NCBI GenBank assembly: GCA_036267975.1
Contig: DATAVA010000028.1
Coordinates: forward strand, 124,001-188,000
Reading direction: 5' to 3'
DNA from: DAIDKA01 sp036267975
Lineage (GTDB): Bacteria > Pseudomonadota > Gammaproteobacteria > Steroidobacterales > Steroidobacteraceae
Length of the DNA stretch: 64,000 bases
The notes under the pieces were generated by a model. It did no database searches. It was not told the origin of the DNA and saw only the letters and a program-made list of their open reading frames with translations. A program made the translations under genes and the position numbers. Numbering within the stretch: position 1 is the stretch's first letter; every line of letters starts with the position of its first letter. Positions 48,027-56,380 of this stretch are shown here, piece by piece.

Positions 48027-48862
48027 AAGCTTGCCCGCACGAAGACTTCAGGGCCCCGCAGCCGGATGTCAGCCAGCTCCGGGCTGCTCTGTGTGACCGA
48101 ATCAAGCTTCAGCCGCATCCACGAATAGCCCGCGCCGACCGCGAAATTCGGCACCCACCGGAACTGCACGTCGGTGTGGATATCGCCAAGCACGCCGGAA
48201 GTGCGGTTCAGGGCACCGCGCAAATAATTGCCGCGGGCCGTCAGCGAAAAACGGCGGGTGATGCGCCATGCGGTATCGATGGCCGGCGCCGGCAGTCCGC
48301 CGGCGATGGAGGTGTCGTAGCTGGCGAATCGCGATGGCACATTTGCGCGCACATCCAGATCCATGAAATGCGCCCCCAGCCCCAGACCGAGTTCGAAGCG
48401 GTCATTTTGGATGATGGCGTAAGTCCAGGTCAGACCCATGACCCGCCATTGCAGCGCCGCGTGCACGCTATCACCGCGACTGAAGACCTCGCTGCCGAAT
48501 ACGATGGGACGCGTCAGCGTCGTCGTCCCGGACTGGTCGAGTTCCAGAAAATCAGCCCTGATGCGGTTACGATCGCGCAACCGGAACATGAGTTCGGCCA
48601 TGCCATCGTTCTCGGAAGGCTTGAAACCCAGATCGCGGGCGCCCGACAGAGACGTCCCGCCGAGCGGATCGCCGCCCGGATCCAGCCGCAGACCGGTCGC
48701 GACGGTTGCGTGAAAGAAACTCGCGCGCAACGCGAAGTGATCCGTAATGGGGCTGGGCGTCTGGGCGTCGTCGTCGAAAAAATCATCTGCTGCATGGGCC
48801 GGTTGCAGCACCAGCCCCGCCAACAACAGCGAACCCGCCCAGGCGGCTGAGTGACTCATCAT
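48023..48862 (-). CDS. Predicted outer-membrane beta-barrel protein, unknown
   Basis: 279 aa from the ATG at 48862, with a clear signal peptide (SHSAAWAGSLLLAGLVLQPA, HA) followed by an acidic patch (DDFFDDDAQ). The rest alternates hydrophobic and polar residues (ALRASFFHATVATGLRLDP, LALQWRVMGLTWTYAIIQN-like strands, FAVGAGYSWMRLKLDS). It ends in Phe (VFVRASF), the usual outer-membrane assembly signal. No named family is recognised. Starts at 48889 or 48910 are possible but would lengthen the signal region unnaturally. It is convergent with purD and downstream of rho on the same strand. Confidence 0.72.
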   Translation of the reverse strand: MMSHSAAWAGSLLLAGLVLQPAHAADDFFDDDAQTPSPITDHFALRASFFHATVATGLRLDPGGDPLGGTSLSGARDLGFKPSENDGMAELMFRLRDRNRIRADFLELDQSGTTTLTRPIVFGSEVFSRGDSVHAALQWRVMGLTWTYAIIQNDRFELGLGLGAHFMDLDVRANVPSRFASYDTSIAGGLPAPAIDTAWRITRRFSLTARGNYLRGALNRTSGVLGDIHTDVQFRWVPNFAVGAGYSWMRLKLDSVTQSSPELADIRLRGPEVFVRASF

Positions 48863-48993
48863 TCTTTGCCAACGCTCCGCCGTGTGCATGCCAGCGGCAT
48901 CATCCAACATGCCGTCGCCGCGCGCTACAGTCGCAGCGTGGCGACGGTGTTGCGGGCGCCTGTACCATAACGTGCAGGCCCCGCACCGCCGTT

Positions 48994-50487
48994 CTAACGC
49001 TTCATCGCCTCGAAGAATTCACCGTTGGATTTGGTGTCCTTCATCTTGTCCAGCAGGAATTCCACCGATGCGAGTTCATCCATGGGATGCAGGAGCTTGC
49101 GCAGGATCCAGATCTTCGCGAGCTCGCCATGATCGGTGATGAGCTCTTCCTTGCGCGTGCCCGAACGGTTGATGTTCACGGCCGGGAAGACGCGCTTTTC
49201 AGAGATGCGCCGATCCAGGTGGATTTCGCTGTTGCCGGTGCCCTTGAATTCCTCGTAGATAACGTCATCCATCTTCGAACCGGTATCGATCAGCGCCGTC
49301 GCCAGGATGGTCAGACTGCCGCCCTCTTCGATATTGCGGGCCGCACCGAAGAAGCGCTTCGGGCGCTGCAGGGCATTGGCGTCCACACCGCCGGTGAGGA
49401 CCTTGCCGGAGGATGGCACCACGGTGTTGTAGGCGCGCGCCAGGCGCGTGATCGAGTCCAGCAGGATGACCACATCCTTCTTGTGCTCGACCAGCCGTTT
49501 GGCCTTTTCGATGACCATCTCGGCCACCTGCACGTGACGGGCCGCCGGCTCATCGAAGGTGCTCGAGACGACCTCGCCTTTCACCGTGCGCTGCATTTCG
49601 GTGACCTCTTCCGGCCGCTCATCGATGAGCAGCACGATCAGGTACACCTCGGGCTGGTTGTTCGTGATGGCGGTGGCGATGTTCTGCAGCAGCATCGTCT
49701 TACCGGCCTTCGGCGGTGAGACGATCAGGCCACGCTGACCGCGACCGATCGGCGCCACCAGGTCGATCATGCGCGCCGTCAGATCCTCGGTCGAACCGTT
49801 ACCGCGCTCAAGCTTCAGGCGGCGCGTCGGATGCAGCGGCGTGAGATTCTCGAACAGCACCTTGTTGCGCGAGCTGTCGGGAGAATCGAAATTGATCTCG
49901 CCGACCTTCAGCAGCGCGAAGTAGCGCTCCCCGTCCTTCGGCGGACGGATAAGGCCGGAGATGGTGTCGCCCGTGCGCAGGTTGAAACGGCGGATCTGGC
50001 TCGGGCTGACGTAAATATCGTCGGGCCCGGCCAGATACGAACTGTCGGAGGAGCGCAGGAAGCCGAAGCCGTCCTGCAGGATCTCCAGCACGCCATCGCC
50101 ATAGATGTTCTCGCCGTTGCGGGCATGGGCCTTCAAGATCGAGAAGATGATGTCCTGCTTGCGCGAGCGGGCCATGTTCTCCAGGCCCATGGACTCGGCC
50201 AGCTTCACCAGATCGGTGATCGGCTTGGACTTCAGCTCCGTGAGGTTCATCGAGTGACGCGACTGCGTCAGCTCGGCTGCACTGATGACCTCGCCATCCT
50301 CGCCACCGTCAAACGCCTCGACATCCTGCATGTCATCCGGACGGCCATTGGCGCGATTGCCATCGCGGTTGCCGTCCCGATTGTTGTTGCCGCCGCCACC
50401 ATCGCGGTTGCCGTCACGATTGCCATTGCCATGGCGCGGGCCCTTGTTCGGCCGATTGCGCCCCTGATTACCCAGATAACCTCTCAC
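48994..50487 (-). CDS. rho: Transcription termination factor Rho with disordered N-terminal extension
   Basis: Hexameric RNA helicase ending transcription (497 aa; classical Rho is about 419). The core starts near residue 80 (MNLTELKSKPITDLVKLAES) and has the cold-shock-like RNA site (GFGFLRSSDSSYLAGPDDIY), P-loop SPPKAGKTMLLQNIA and DERPEEVTEMQR. VVSSTFDEPAARHVQVAEMV follows, and the Q/R-loop region ends in GTGNSEIHLDR. The extra first 79 residues are Asn/Arg/Asp/Gly-rich (repeats of GNRDGNRDG). The GTG start at 50487 overlaps the trxA stop by 4 bp, arguing that the extension is translated. A start at ATG 50250 remains possible. Confidence 0.95.
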   Translation of the reverse strand: MRGYLGNQGRNRPNKGPRHGNGNRDGNRDGGGGNNNRDGNRDGNRANGRPDDMQDVEAFDGGEDGEVISAAELTQSRHSMNLTELKSKPITDLVKLAESMGLENMARSRKQDIIFSILKAHARNGENIYGDGVLEILQDGFGFLRSSDSSYLAGPDDIYVSPSQIRRFNLRTGDTISGLIRPPKDGERYFALLKVGEINFDSPDSSRNKVLFENLTPLHPTRRLKLERGNGSTEDLTARMIDLVAPIGRGQRGLIVSPPKAGKTMLLQNIATAITNNQPEVYLIVLLIDERPEEVTEMQRTVKGEVVSSTFDEPAARHVQVAEMVIEKAKRLVEHKKDVVILLDSITRLARAYNTVVPSSGKVLTGGVDANALQRPKRFFGAARNIEEGGSLTILATALIDTGSKMDDVIYEEFKGTGNSEIHLDRRISEKRVFPAVNINRSGTRKEELITDHGELAKIWILRKLLHPMDELASVEFLLDKMKDTKSNGEFFEAMKR

Positions 50488-50846
50488 AGACCGCGCGCCT
50501 TTTGCGTGGAGTCGTGCGCCAGGTTCGATTCCAGAAAGGCGGACAGCTGTGATTTGGACACGGCGCCCACCTTTTGGGCCTCAACCGACCCGTTCTTGAA
50601 AAGAATCAGTGTCGGAATGCCACGGATGCCGAATGTACGCGGCGTCTGTGGATTGGCGTCGATATCGATCTTGGCGATCTTCAGGCGGTCCTGATACTCA
50701 CCGGCAAGTTCATCGAGAATCGGGGCGATCATTTTGCAGGGGCCACACCATTCGGCCCAAAAATCCAGCAGCACGGGCTTGTCGGATTTAAGAACGTCCT
50801 GGCTAAACGTGGCATCAGTGGTGTGCACGATGTGCGGACTACTCAC
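50484..50846 (-). CDS. trxA: Thioredoxin
   Basis: Cytoplasmic disulfide reductase (120 aa from GTG 50846). FWAEWCGPCKMIAPIL holds the redox pair and IRGIPTLILFKNGS the cis-proline. The in-frame ATG at 50855 directly abuts the GGAGG ribosome-binding site, leaving no spacer. GTG 50846, nine bases from GGAGG, is the better start and gives VSSPHIVHTTDATF. The stop overlaps rho, so trxA-rho are co-translated, and rhlB is divergent, as in E. coli. Thioredoxin also supplies electrons to DsbD. Confidence 0.95.
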   Translation of the reverse strand: MSSPHIVHTTDATFSQDVLKSDKPVLLDFWAEWCGPCKMIAPILDELAGEYQDRLKIAKIDIDANPQTPRTFGIRGIPTLILFKNGSVEAQKVGAVSKSQLSAFLESNLAHDSTQKARGL

Positions 50847-51156
50847 GCGATTCATCCTCCATGGGAGAACTAGAAGTTTTGGTTGTTGGAAAAGAAATTT
50901 GAGGCTTGGGCCCGTGAAAAACAGGGGGCCTGCGGCGAAAGCCGTGCCAGAAACACCCGTTAAACGGTTACACTAGTGATCTATGATCGGTATATGGGGG
51001 AAAGGAAAACTTGATGGCAGGTGGGGCTCCTTTTGGCCGCGTTCCGGGCTACTTTTCGCACGGTCGCAATAGAACCCCTGCCTCAAGTACCTTTTTAGCG
51101 CTTCCCAACGCCATTTTCAAGGCCCCATCCCGCAACCCCATGGTTCCCCCCATACA
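50847..51156 (+). other. Intergenic region between trxA and rhlB (divergent promoters)
   Basis: About 310 bp without a coding frame. It must hold both promoters. For rhlB, TTACAC (50968-50973) with 17 bp to TATATG (50991-50996) is a plausible promoter, giving a leader of about 150 nt. A CCGTT-A-AACGG inverted repeat lies just upstream (50957-50967). Distant GGCAGG (51013-51018) and CCTGCC (51077-51082) arms could pair in the rhlB leader. No convincing trxA promoter could be placed. Confidence 0.4.
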
Positions 51157-52467
51157 ATGAGTGATCAGCCTCCCATTTCCACGCGATTTGACACCTTGGG
51201 GCTGGACCCCACGCTGCTCGCCGGCGTCCACGGCGCCGGATTCACCCACGGTACGCCAATCCAGTCCCAAACGCTTCCCGTAGCCCTCACCGGCCGGGAT
51301 GTCGCCGGACAGGCCCAGACCGGCACCGGCAAGACCGCCGCGTTTCTGATCGCGCTGTATAACCTGCTGCTCACGCGGCCGGCGCCGCCCGGCCGGACGC
51401 CCACTTCGGTGCGGGCGCTGGTCGTCGCCCCGACGCGCGAACTGGCAGTGCAGATCCATCACGACGCCGAAATCATCGGCAAGTTCACGGGGCTGCGTAA
51501 CGCCGTCGTCTACGGCGGCACCGACTACGAGAAGCAGCGCCGCCAGCTCGCCGACGGCATCGATGTGCTGATCGGCACTCCCGGACGCCTCATCGATTAT
51601 TTCAAGCAGCACGTGTTCGACCTGCGCCATGCACAGGTGCTGGTGCTGGATGAGGCGGACCGCATGTTTGACCTGGGCTTCATCGCCGACATCCGCTTCC
51701 TGATGCGCCGCCTGCCGCCGCCGGACCGGCGTCTGTCGATGCTGTTTTCCGCGACCCTGTCGCAGCGCGTGCTCGAACTGGCCTACGAGCATATGAACAA
51801 TCCCGAGCTGGTGCGCATCGAGCCGGACAAAATGACCGTCGATCGGGTGCGCCAGATCATGTATTACCCGTCGATGGAGGAAAAGCTGCCGCTGCTGATC
51901 GCGCTGCTGCGTCAGGCCGATGCCCGGCGCACCATGATCTTCGTCAACACCAAGCGCATGGCGGAACGCCTCGAATCGGTGCTGAATGCCAATGGTTTCA
52001 ATGCCCAGGCAATTTCGGGCGACGTGCCGCAGCCCAAGCGCCTGCGGTTCCTGCGCGACTTCCACAATGGCGATCTGGCGGTGCTGATCGCCACCGATGT
52101 GGCCTCGCGCGGTCTGCACATTCCGGATGTCAGCCACGTCTTCAATTTCGACCTGCCGCAGGACGCTCCTGACTACGTGCACCGCATCGGCCGTACGGCC
52201 CGCGCCGGCGCCGAGGGTGATGCCATCAGCTTCGCCTGCGAGGAGTTTGCGGTATCGCTGCCGGAAATCGAGGCTTACATCGGCCACAAGGTGCCCTACT
52301 CGCCGATCTCCCCGGAACTGATCGCGAGCGTGCAGCTGCAGCCCGGTGCGCCGCGCGAAGGCGGTTCGATGAGCCACGGCGGCCGCCGTGGTGGTGGGGG
52401 CCGCCCGCCAGCGCGCCGGCGTTCGAGCGGACCGGGTGGTCCGCGTCGCCGCCCCGGCGGCCACTAG
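51157..52467 (+). CDS. rhlB: DEAD-box RNA helicase RhlB
   Basis: ATP-dependent RNA unwinding, in many Gammaproteobacteria as part of the RNase E degradosome (436 aa). The Q motif region is FTHGTPIQSQTLPVAL. Helicase motifs are AQTGTGKTAAF, APTRELAVQI, TPGRLIDYF, VLDEADRMFDLGFIADIRFL, FSATL, VLIATDVASRGLHIPDV and HRIGRTARAG. The RMFDLGFIADIRFLMRRLP block and position opposite trxA-rho identify RhlB rather than RhlE or SrmB. The tail (GGRRGGGGRPPARRRSSGPG) is Gly/Arg-rich and probably binds RNA. It overlaps the convergent HAD gene by 4 bp. Confidence 0.93.
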   Translation: MSDQPPISTRFDTLGLDPTLLAGVHGAGFTHGTPIQSQTLPVALTGRDVAGQAQTGTGKTAAFLIALYNLLLTRPAPPGRTPTSVRALVVAPTRELAVQIHHDAEIIGKFTGLRNAVVYGGTDYEKQRRQLADGIDVLIGTPGRLIDYFKQHVFDLRHAQVLVLDEADRMFDLGFIADIRFLMRRLPPPDRRLSMLFSATLSQRVLELAYEHMNNPELVRIEPDKMTVDRVRQIMYYPSMEEKLPLLIALLRQADARRTMIFVNTKRMAERLESVLNANGFNAQAISGDVPQPKRLRFLRDFHNGDLAVLIATDVASRGLHIPDVSHVFNFDLPQDAPDYVHRIGRTARAGAEGDAISFACEEFAVSLPEIEAYIGHKVPYSPISPELIASVQLQPGAPREGGSMSHGGRRGGGGRPPARRRSSGPGGPRRRPGGH

Positions 52468-53147
52468 AGCAGGCCCGATTCCGGCCCCGCCAGGTCCGTG
52501 ATGCGGTCCACCGCGGGCCAGTTCCCGTGGTCGCGGACCGTACCCTGCGAATCGGGATGGCGCAGGCCTATCACCCAGCGTATGCCCGCGGCCCGCGCCG
52601 CCGCCAGCACGGCCGGACTGTCATCCACAAAAATTGAACGCCGCGGGTCGAACGGCTCGGTGCGGCGGATGCTTTCCCAGAAGCGCGCGTCCTCCTTGGG
52701 CCACGAAAACGCGTGTGAACTGAACATCGCATCCAGATACCCCGACACGCCGGTGCATTCGTCCTTGATGGCCAGGGACGCCGGGTGAGCATTCGTGAAC
52801 AGCACCAGCCGCTTGCCGTTGCGGCGCAGGGTCGCCAGGAATTCGGGCACTCCCTCCAGCCAGCGCACTTCGTGCATGGCGGCGCGCTTGAGGGCAGCGA
52901 CATCCAGTCCGAGCTCCGCGCTCCAGAACGCCACGCTGTACCAGTCCAGGGTCCCCTCGCGTTCCCTGAAACGCGGCACCAGGTGCTCGCGCGCCTGTTC
53001 CAGGGTGACGCCGCGGGCGCGGGCCCAGGCTTCCGGAATGATCTGGCGCCAGAAGCGGTTATCAAACGCCAGATCCAGCAGCGTGCCGTCAAGATCCAGC
53101 AGGACGGTGTCGATGGCGGACCAATCTGGAGGGTCAGGTCGGGTCAT
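52464..53147 (-). CDS. yrfG: HAD-family nucleotidase (YrfG-like GMP/IMP 5'-nucleotidase)
   Basis: Predicted purine-nucleotide phosphatase (227 aa). The HAD motifs are VLLDLDGTLLDLAFDNRFW (nucleophile Asp), LVLFTNAHPASLAIK (Thr), WPKEDARFW (Lys) and SIFVDDSPAVLAAARAAG (acidic pair). LDLAFDNRFWRQIIPE is characteristic of the E. coli YrfG group, which dephosphorylates GMP and IMP. The start at 53147 (MTRPDPPDW) is used; 53162 is possible. It is convergent with rhlB. Confidence 0.85.
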   Translation of the reverse strand: MTRPDPPDWSAIDTVLLDLDGTLLDLAFDNRFWRQIIPEAWARARGVTLEQAREHLVPRFREREGTLDWYSVAFWSAELGLDVAALKRAAMHEVRWLEGVPEFLATLRRNGKRLVLFTNAHPASLAIKDECTGVSGYLDAMFSSHAFSWPKEDARFWESIRRTEPFDPRRSIFVDDSPAVLAAARAAGIRWVIGLRHPDSQGTVRDHGNWPAVDRITDLAGPESGLL

Positions 53148-53252
53148 TGCATTGCGGAGCATATCGCCAATGGCTTCCGTCCAGCGCGTCCGTTAAGCTA
53201 CTTCGACTGAAAATCGCGCAAACGGCCGCGAGCGCGCACAATTCGACCGGCT

Positions 53253-53477
53253 ATGGCGGATAACGAAGACAACGTCGACCGCGAACTGTTCCGCAACATC
53301 GAGAAACTGCGTGCCCTGCGGATCGCGCATCGCGATCTCGACGATGTCATCAGCCGGCTCTCGATGGACATGCACATCGATGAGCTGCAGTTGAAGCGGC
53401 TCAAGAAACGCAAGCTGCTGCTCAAGGATCAGATCACCATCCTCGAGAGCCAGCTCATACCCGATCTGAACGCGTAG
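53253..53477 (+). CDS. YdcH family protein (DUF465)
   Basis: 74 aa, helical and charged. LRIAHRDLDDVISRLSMD, MHIDELQLKRLKKRKLLLKD and QITILE form the two-helix hairpin of the DUF465/YdcH family. The function is unknown, though the fold suggests a small cytoplasmic coiled-coil protein. It is 24 bp upstream of the MscS-type channel gene, likely in one transcript with it and arfB. Confidence 0.88.
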   Translation: MADNEDNVDRELFRNIEKLRALRIAHRDLDDVISRLSMDMHIDELQLKRLKKRKLLLKDQITILESQLIPDLNA

Positions 53478-53501
53478 AAGGCGCACGCAAGACTCGCACC
53501 G

Positions 53502-54824
53502 ATGGACAGCGCCAGCAGCGGAATCCAGAATTTCTTCGCGCAGCTGGCCTCGGTCCAGGTGCTCACGGAGATCTTTGCCATCGCCATCGCCGCCGCGCTC
53601 GCGGTGATCGGCGGGCGCTATGTGCGTTTGCGGATCCAGCGCTCCGGCCGCACCCGCAGCAGCACCTGGCTCGGGGCGAGCCTCGAGGGCACCATGCTCG
53701 CCGCGCCGATGGCCATCGGCATCGTGGCGCTGTTCGCGCTGCATCTGCTGCTCGTGCGCCTGGGCGCACGCGCGGATCTGCTGTACGTCGCCCTGCAGCT
53801 CACCCTCGCCCTCGCGCTGGTGCGACTGGCCACTTACGGCCTGCGTCTCATGCTCGGCCGGGAAACCTGGTTTGATGCATGGGAAGGCCGCATCGCGATC
53901 GCAGTGTGGCTCGTGATCGCCCTCGAGCTGCTCGGCTGGCTGGAGAAGATCCAGGCGACGCTCGAGCACGTGCACCTGATCCCCGGGCGCAACGTGTTCA
54001 CGCTGTGGGAGCTCGTCAAGGGCATCGTGGTGGTCACGGTATTCGTGTTCGTGACCACCTTCGTGGCCCGCACGGTGGAGCGACGCGTCATGCGCCTGGG
54101 CTCCATTGCGCTGTCCACGCGCATCGGGATCTCGAAATTCACCTACTTCGTACTGCTCGGCATCGGCGTATTGCTCGGCATCAACGCCGCGGGCGTCGAT
54201 GTGACCACCCTGAACGTGCTGACCGGTGGTATCGGCATCGGCTTGGGGTTCGGTCTGCAGACCATCGCCGGCAATTTCGTCAGCGGCTTCGTGCTGCTGA
54301 TCGACAAGTCGATCAAGCCCGGCGATGTCATCAGTTTCACCGGACACACCGGCACCAGCACCGAAAACTTCGGCTGGGTGCAGGAGCTGCGCGGCCGCTA
54401 TGTCGTCGTGCGCGATCGCGACGGGGTCGAGACGCTGGTCCCCAACCAGAATCTCATCACCAATTCAGTCATCAACTGGAGCTACTCCGACAAGCGGGTG
54501 CGGCTGCGGCTGCCGGTGATGATCAGCTACGATGATGATCCCGAAGGGGCGCTCGAGGCGCTGCTCGAAGCGGTCAGCGATCATCCGCGCATCCTGCGCG
54601 AGCCAGCGCCGGTGACGCGTCTGATGGCCTTCGAGGACTATGGCATGCGGCTTGAGGTGCGCTTCTGGATCGCCGATCCGATGAACGGCGTCAACAACGT
54701 GCGTTCGGACGTCAACCGCGCGATCTGGCGCGTGTTCCGCAAGCGCAAGATCCGGATTCCCGTGGCGCAGCGCGAATTGCGCATGCTCGGTCCGCATCGT
54801 GACCCGTCCGAACCGGGCGGATAG
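53502..54824 (+). CDS. MscS-family mechanosensitive ion channel
   Basis: Inner-membrane channel of 440 aa that releases solutes on hypo-osmotic stress. Four to six hydrophobic segments occupy the first 250 residues. The pore helix and conserved beta domain read GGIGIGLGFGLQTIAGNFVS, then GFVLLIDKSIKPGDVISF and GRYVVVRDRDGVETLVPNQN. The C-terminal alpha-beta domain follows, with LEVRFWIADPMNGVNNVRSD. It is larger than MscS itself (286 aa in E. coli), with additional N-terminal helices. It lies between the YdcH gene and arfB. Confidence 0.92.
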   Translation: MDSASSGIQNFFAQLASVQVLTEIFAIAIAAALAVIGGRYVRLRIQRSGRTRSSTWLGASLEGTMLAAPMAIGIVALFALHLLLVRLGARADLLYVALQLTLALALVRLATYGLRLMLGRETWFDAWEGRIAIAVWLVIALELLGWLEKIQATLEHVHLIPGRNVFTLWELVKGIVVVTVFVFVTTFVARTVERRVMRLGSIALSTRIGISKFTYFVLLGIGVLLGINAAGVDVTTLNVLTGGIGIGLGFGLQTIAGNFVSGFVLLIDKSIKPGDVISFTGHTGTSTENFGWVQELRGRYVVVRDRDGVETLVPNQNLITNSVINWSYSDKRVRLRLPVMISYDDDPEGALEALLEAVSDHPRILREPAPVTRLMAFEDYGMRLEVRFWIADPMNGVNNVRSDVNRAIWRVFRKRKIRIPVAQRELRMLGPHRDPSEPGG

Positions 54825-54830
54825 GTTCTT

Positions 54831-55256
<426 letters not shown>

Positions 55257-55258
55257 TC

Positions 55259-56368
55259 TTAAGGGGTTGCGGGCTCCTCCCAGCCCGGATTCATATGATA
55301 GGGAACCGCGCGGGTCACCATCTCAATGCGATGGATGAGGCCCGCTTCGATCCTGAACACCAGCACGGCTTCGGTACTCGAAGGCTGGCTCAAGGCACGC
55401 TGCGACAGCGTGTGACCGTCCGCCAGACGCAGCGCCCGGGTGCCCGCCTGGTCCAGGTTTGCCCACACCACGACCGTGCCGTTGTCCGGGTCGACCGCTA
55501 CCACACGCCGATGGTGGATGCGTGTAATGGATGAGAAGTAGCCGCTCTGCAGCTGCTGCCGACACCCCAGTGCCGCGAGATTGAAGTGGCCGTCGCCGAT
55601 CAGCACGCGCGGATTGCCGCTGACCCGCGCGCCGTTTTCGTAGCGCACGCAATCATCGCTCACCGGCAGGACAACTTTCGCATCGTAATGCCCTAAGGCG
55701 TTCATCCAGCTCAAGGCGATGCCGGTCAACTGCTCGCGGGTCGCACGCAGCGCCGCCGGAACCGGCACCAGCCAGGCCGCATCGGCGGTCCCGCGTGAGT
55801 TGGTCGCATCGACGCCGGCGTCGCTCCACTCCGGGCCGGCGCCCTTGCGATAAAACAGGGTCTCGGCCTCGCTGATGCGGCGGTCGCGGACCTTCAGGCG
55901 CATGGCCATCAGCACCAGGTTGTCGAACTCGCGCATGGTGCCGATGTAGGTGATCTGCTGCGTCTGCGGATCGGGATAGAACTGCTGGGCGGCGCCTACG
56001 CCGCTGGCGGTGTTCCAGAAGCCGTCCCCGAGCTGCAGTTCCTGCCCGTCCTCCGTAAAGCGGACATGCTCATCGAGGCTCAGCAGCTTCGGATCGTGCG
56101 CGACGAGCGCCTTCAGGTAGCCGTCCGCCGCGGACTGCAGGCAGGCGCGGTCGCACAACAGCTGCGGGTCCTGAACCGGCGCCGCCACTGGCGCGCTCTC
56201 GACGCTGCCGGCGGCAAAGCGCGAGCGCGTCGTATTGCGGTCGCGCGAATGGCTGGCCGCTGCGCGATCGCGGTCGTCGGCGGCCGGATCGGCGTGCGCA
56301 GCCGCAGCCATGCCCAGGATCACCGCTCCGGCGGCCACCGCGATCAGCTTGCGATTCAGTTCCAGCAT
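55259..56368 (-). CDS. Secreted SnoaL/DUF8021-like protein, unknown function
   Basis: 369 aa with an N-terminal signal peptide (KLIAVAAGAVILGMAAAAHA). After a Ser/Arg-rich stretch, CDRACLQSAADGYLKALVAH begins a domain with DEHVRFTEDGQELQLGDGFW. A second half starts near LTGIALSWMNALGHYDAKVV and has CVRYENGARVSGNP and VLVFRIEAGLIHRIEMVTRA. The two cysteines plus this pattern suggest two SnoaL-like folds, as in the family I associate with DUF8021; that naming is from memory. Probably periplasmic. It is 12 bp after plsB on the same strand. Confidence 0.68.
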   Translation of the reverse strand: MLELNRKLIAVAAGAVILGMAAAAHADPAADDRDRAAASHSRDRNTTRSRFAAGSVESAPVAAPVQDPQLLCDRACLQSAADGYLKALVAHDPKLLSLDEHVRFTEDGQELQLGDGFWNTASGVGAAQQFYPDPQTQQITYIGTMREFDNLVLMAMRLKVRDRRISEAETLFYRKGAGPEWSDAGVDATNSRGTADAAWLVPVPAALRATREQLTGIALSWMNALGHYDAKVVLPVSDDCVRYENGARVSGNPRVLIGDGHFNLAALGCRQQLQSGYFSSITRIHHRRVVAVDPDNGTVVVWANLDQAGTRALRLADGHTLSQRALSQPSSTEAVLVFRIEAGLIHRIEMVTRAVPYHMNPGWEEPATP

Positions 56369-56380
56369 CGCCCCTTCCCT

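Noticed and set aside
50340..50460. Repetitive DNA considered as a CRISPR or minisatellite
   Set aside because: Repeat units are short, imperfect and in frame with the Asn/Arg/Gly-rich start of Rho; no spacers of even length.
50515..50535. GTTCGATTCC resembling a tRNA T-loop
   Set aside because: It lies inside trxA and there is no acceptor stem or anticodon arm around it.
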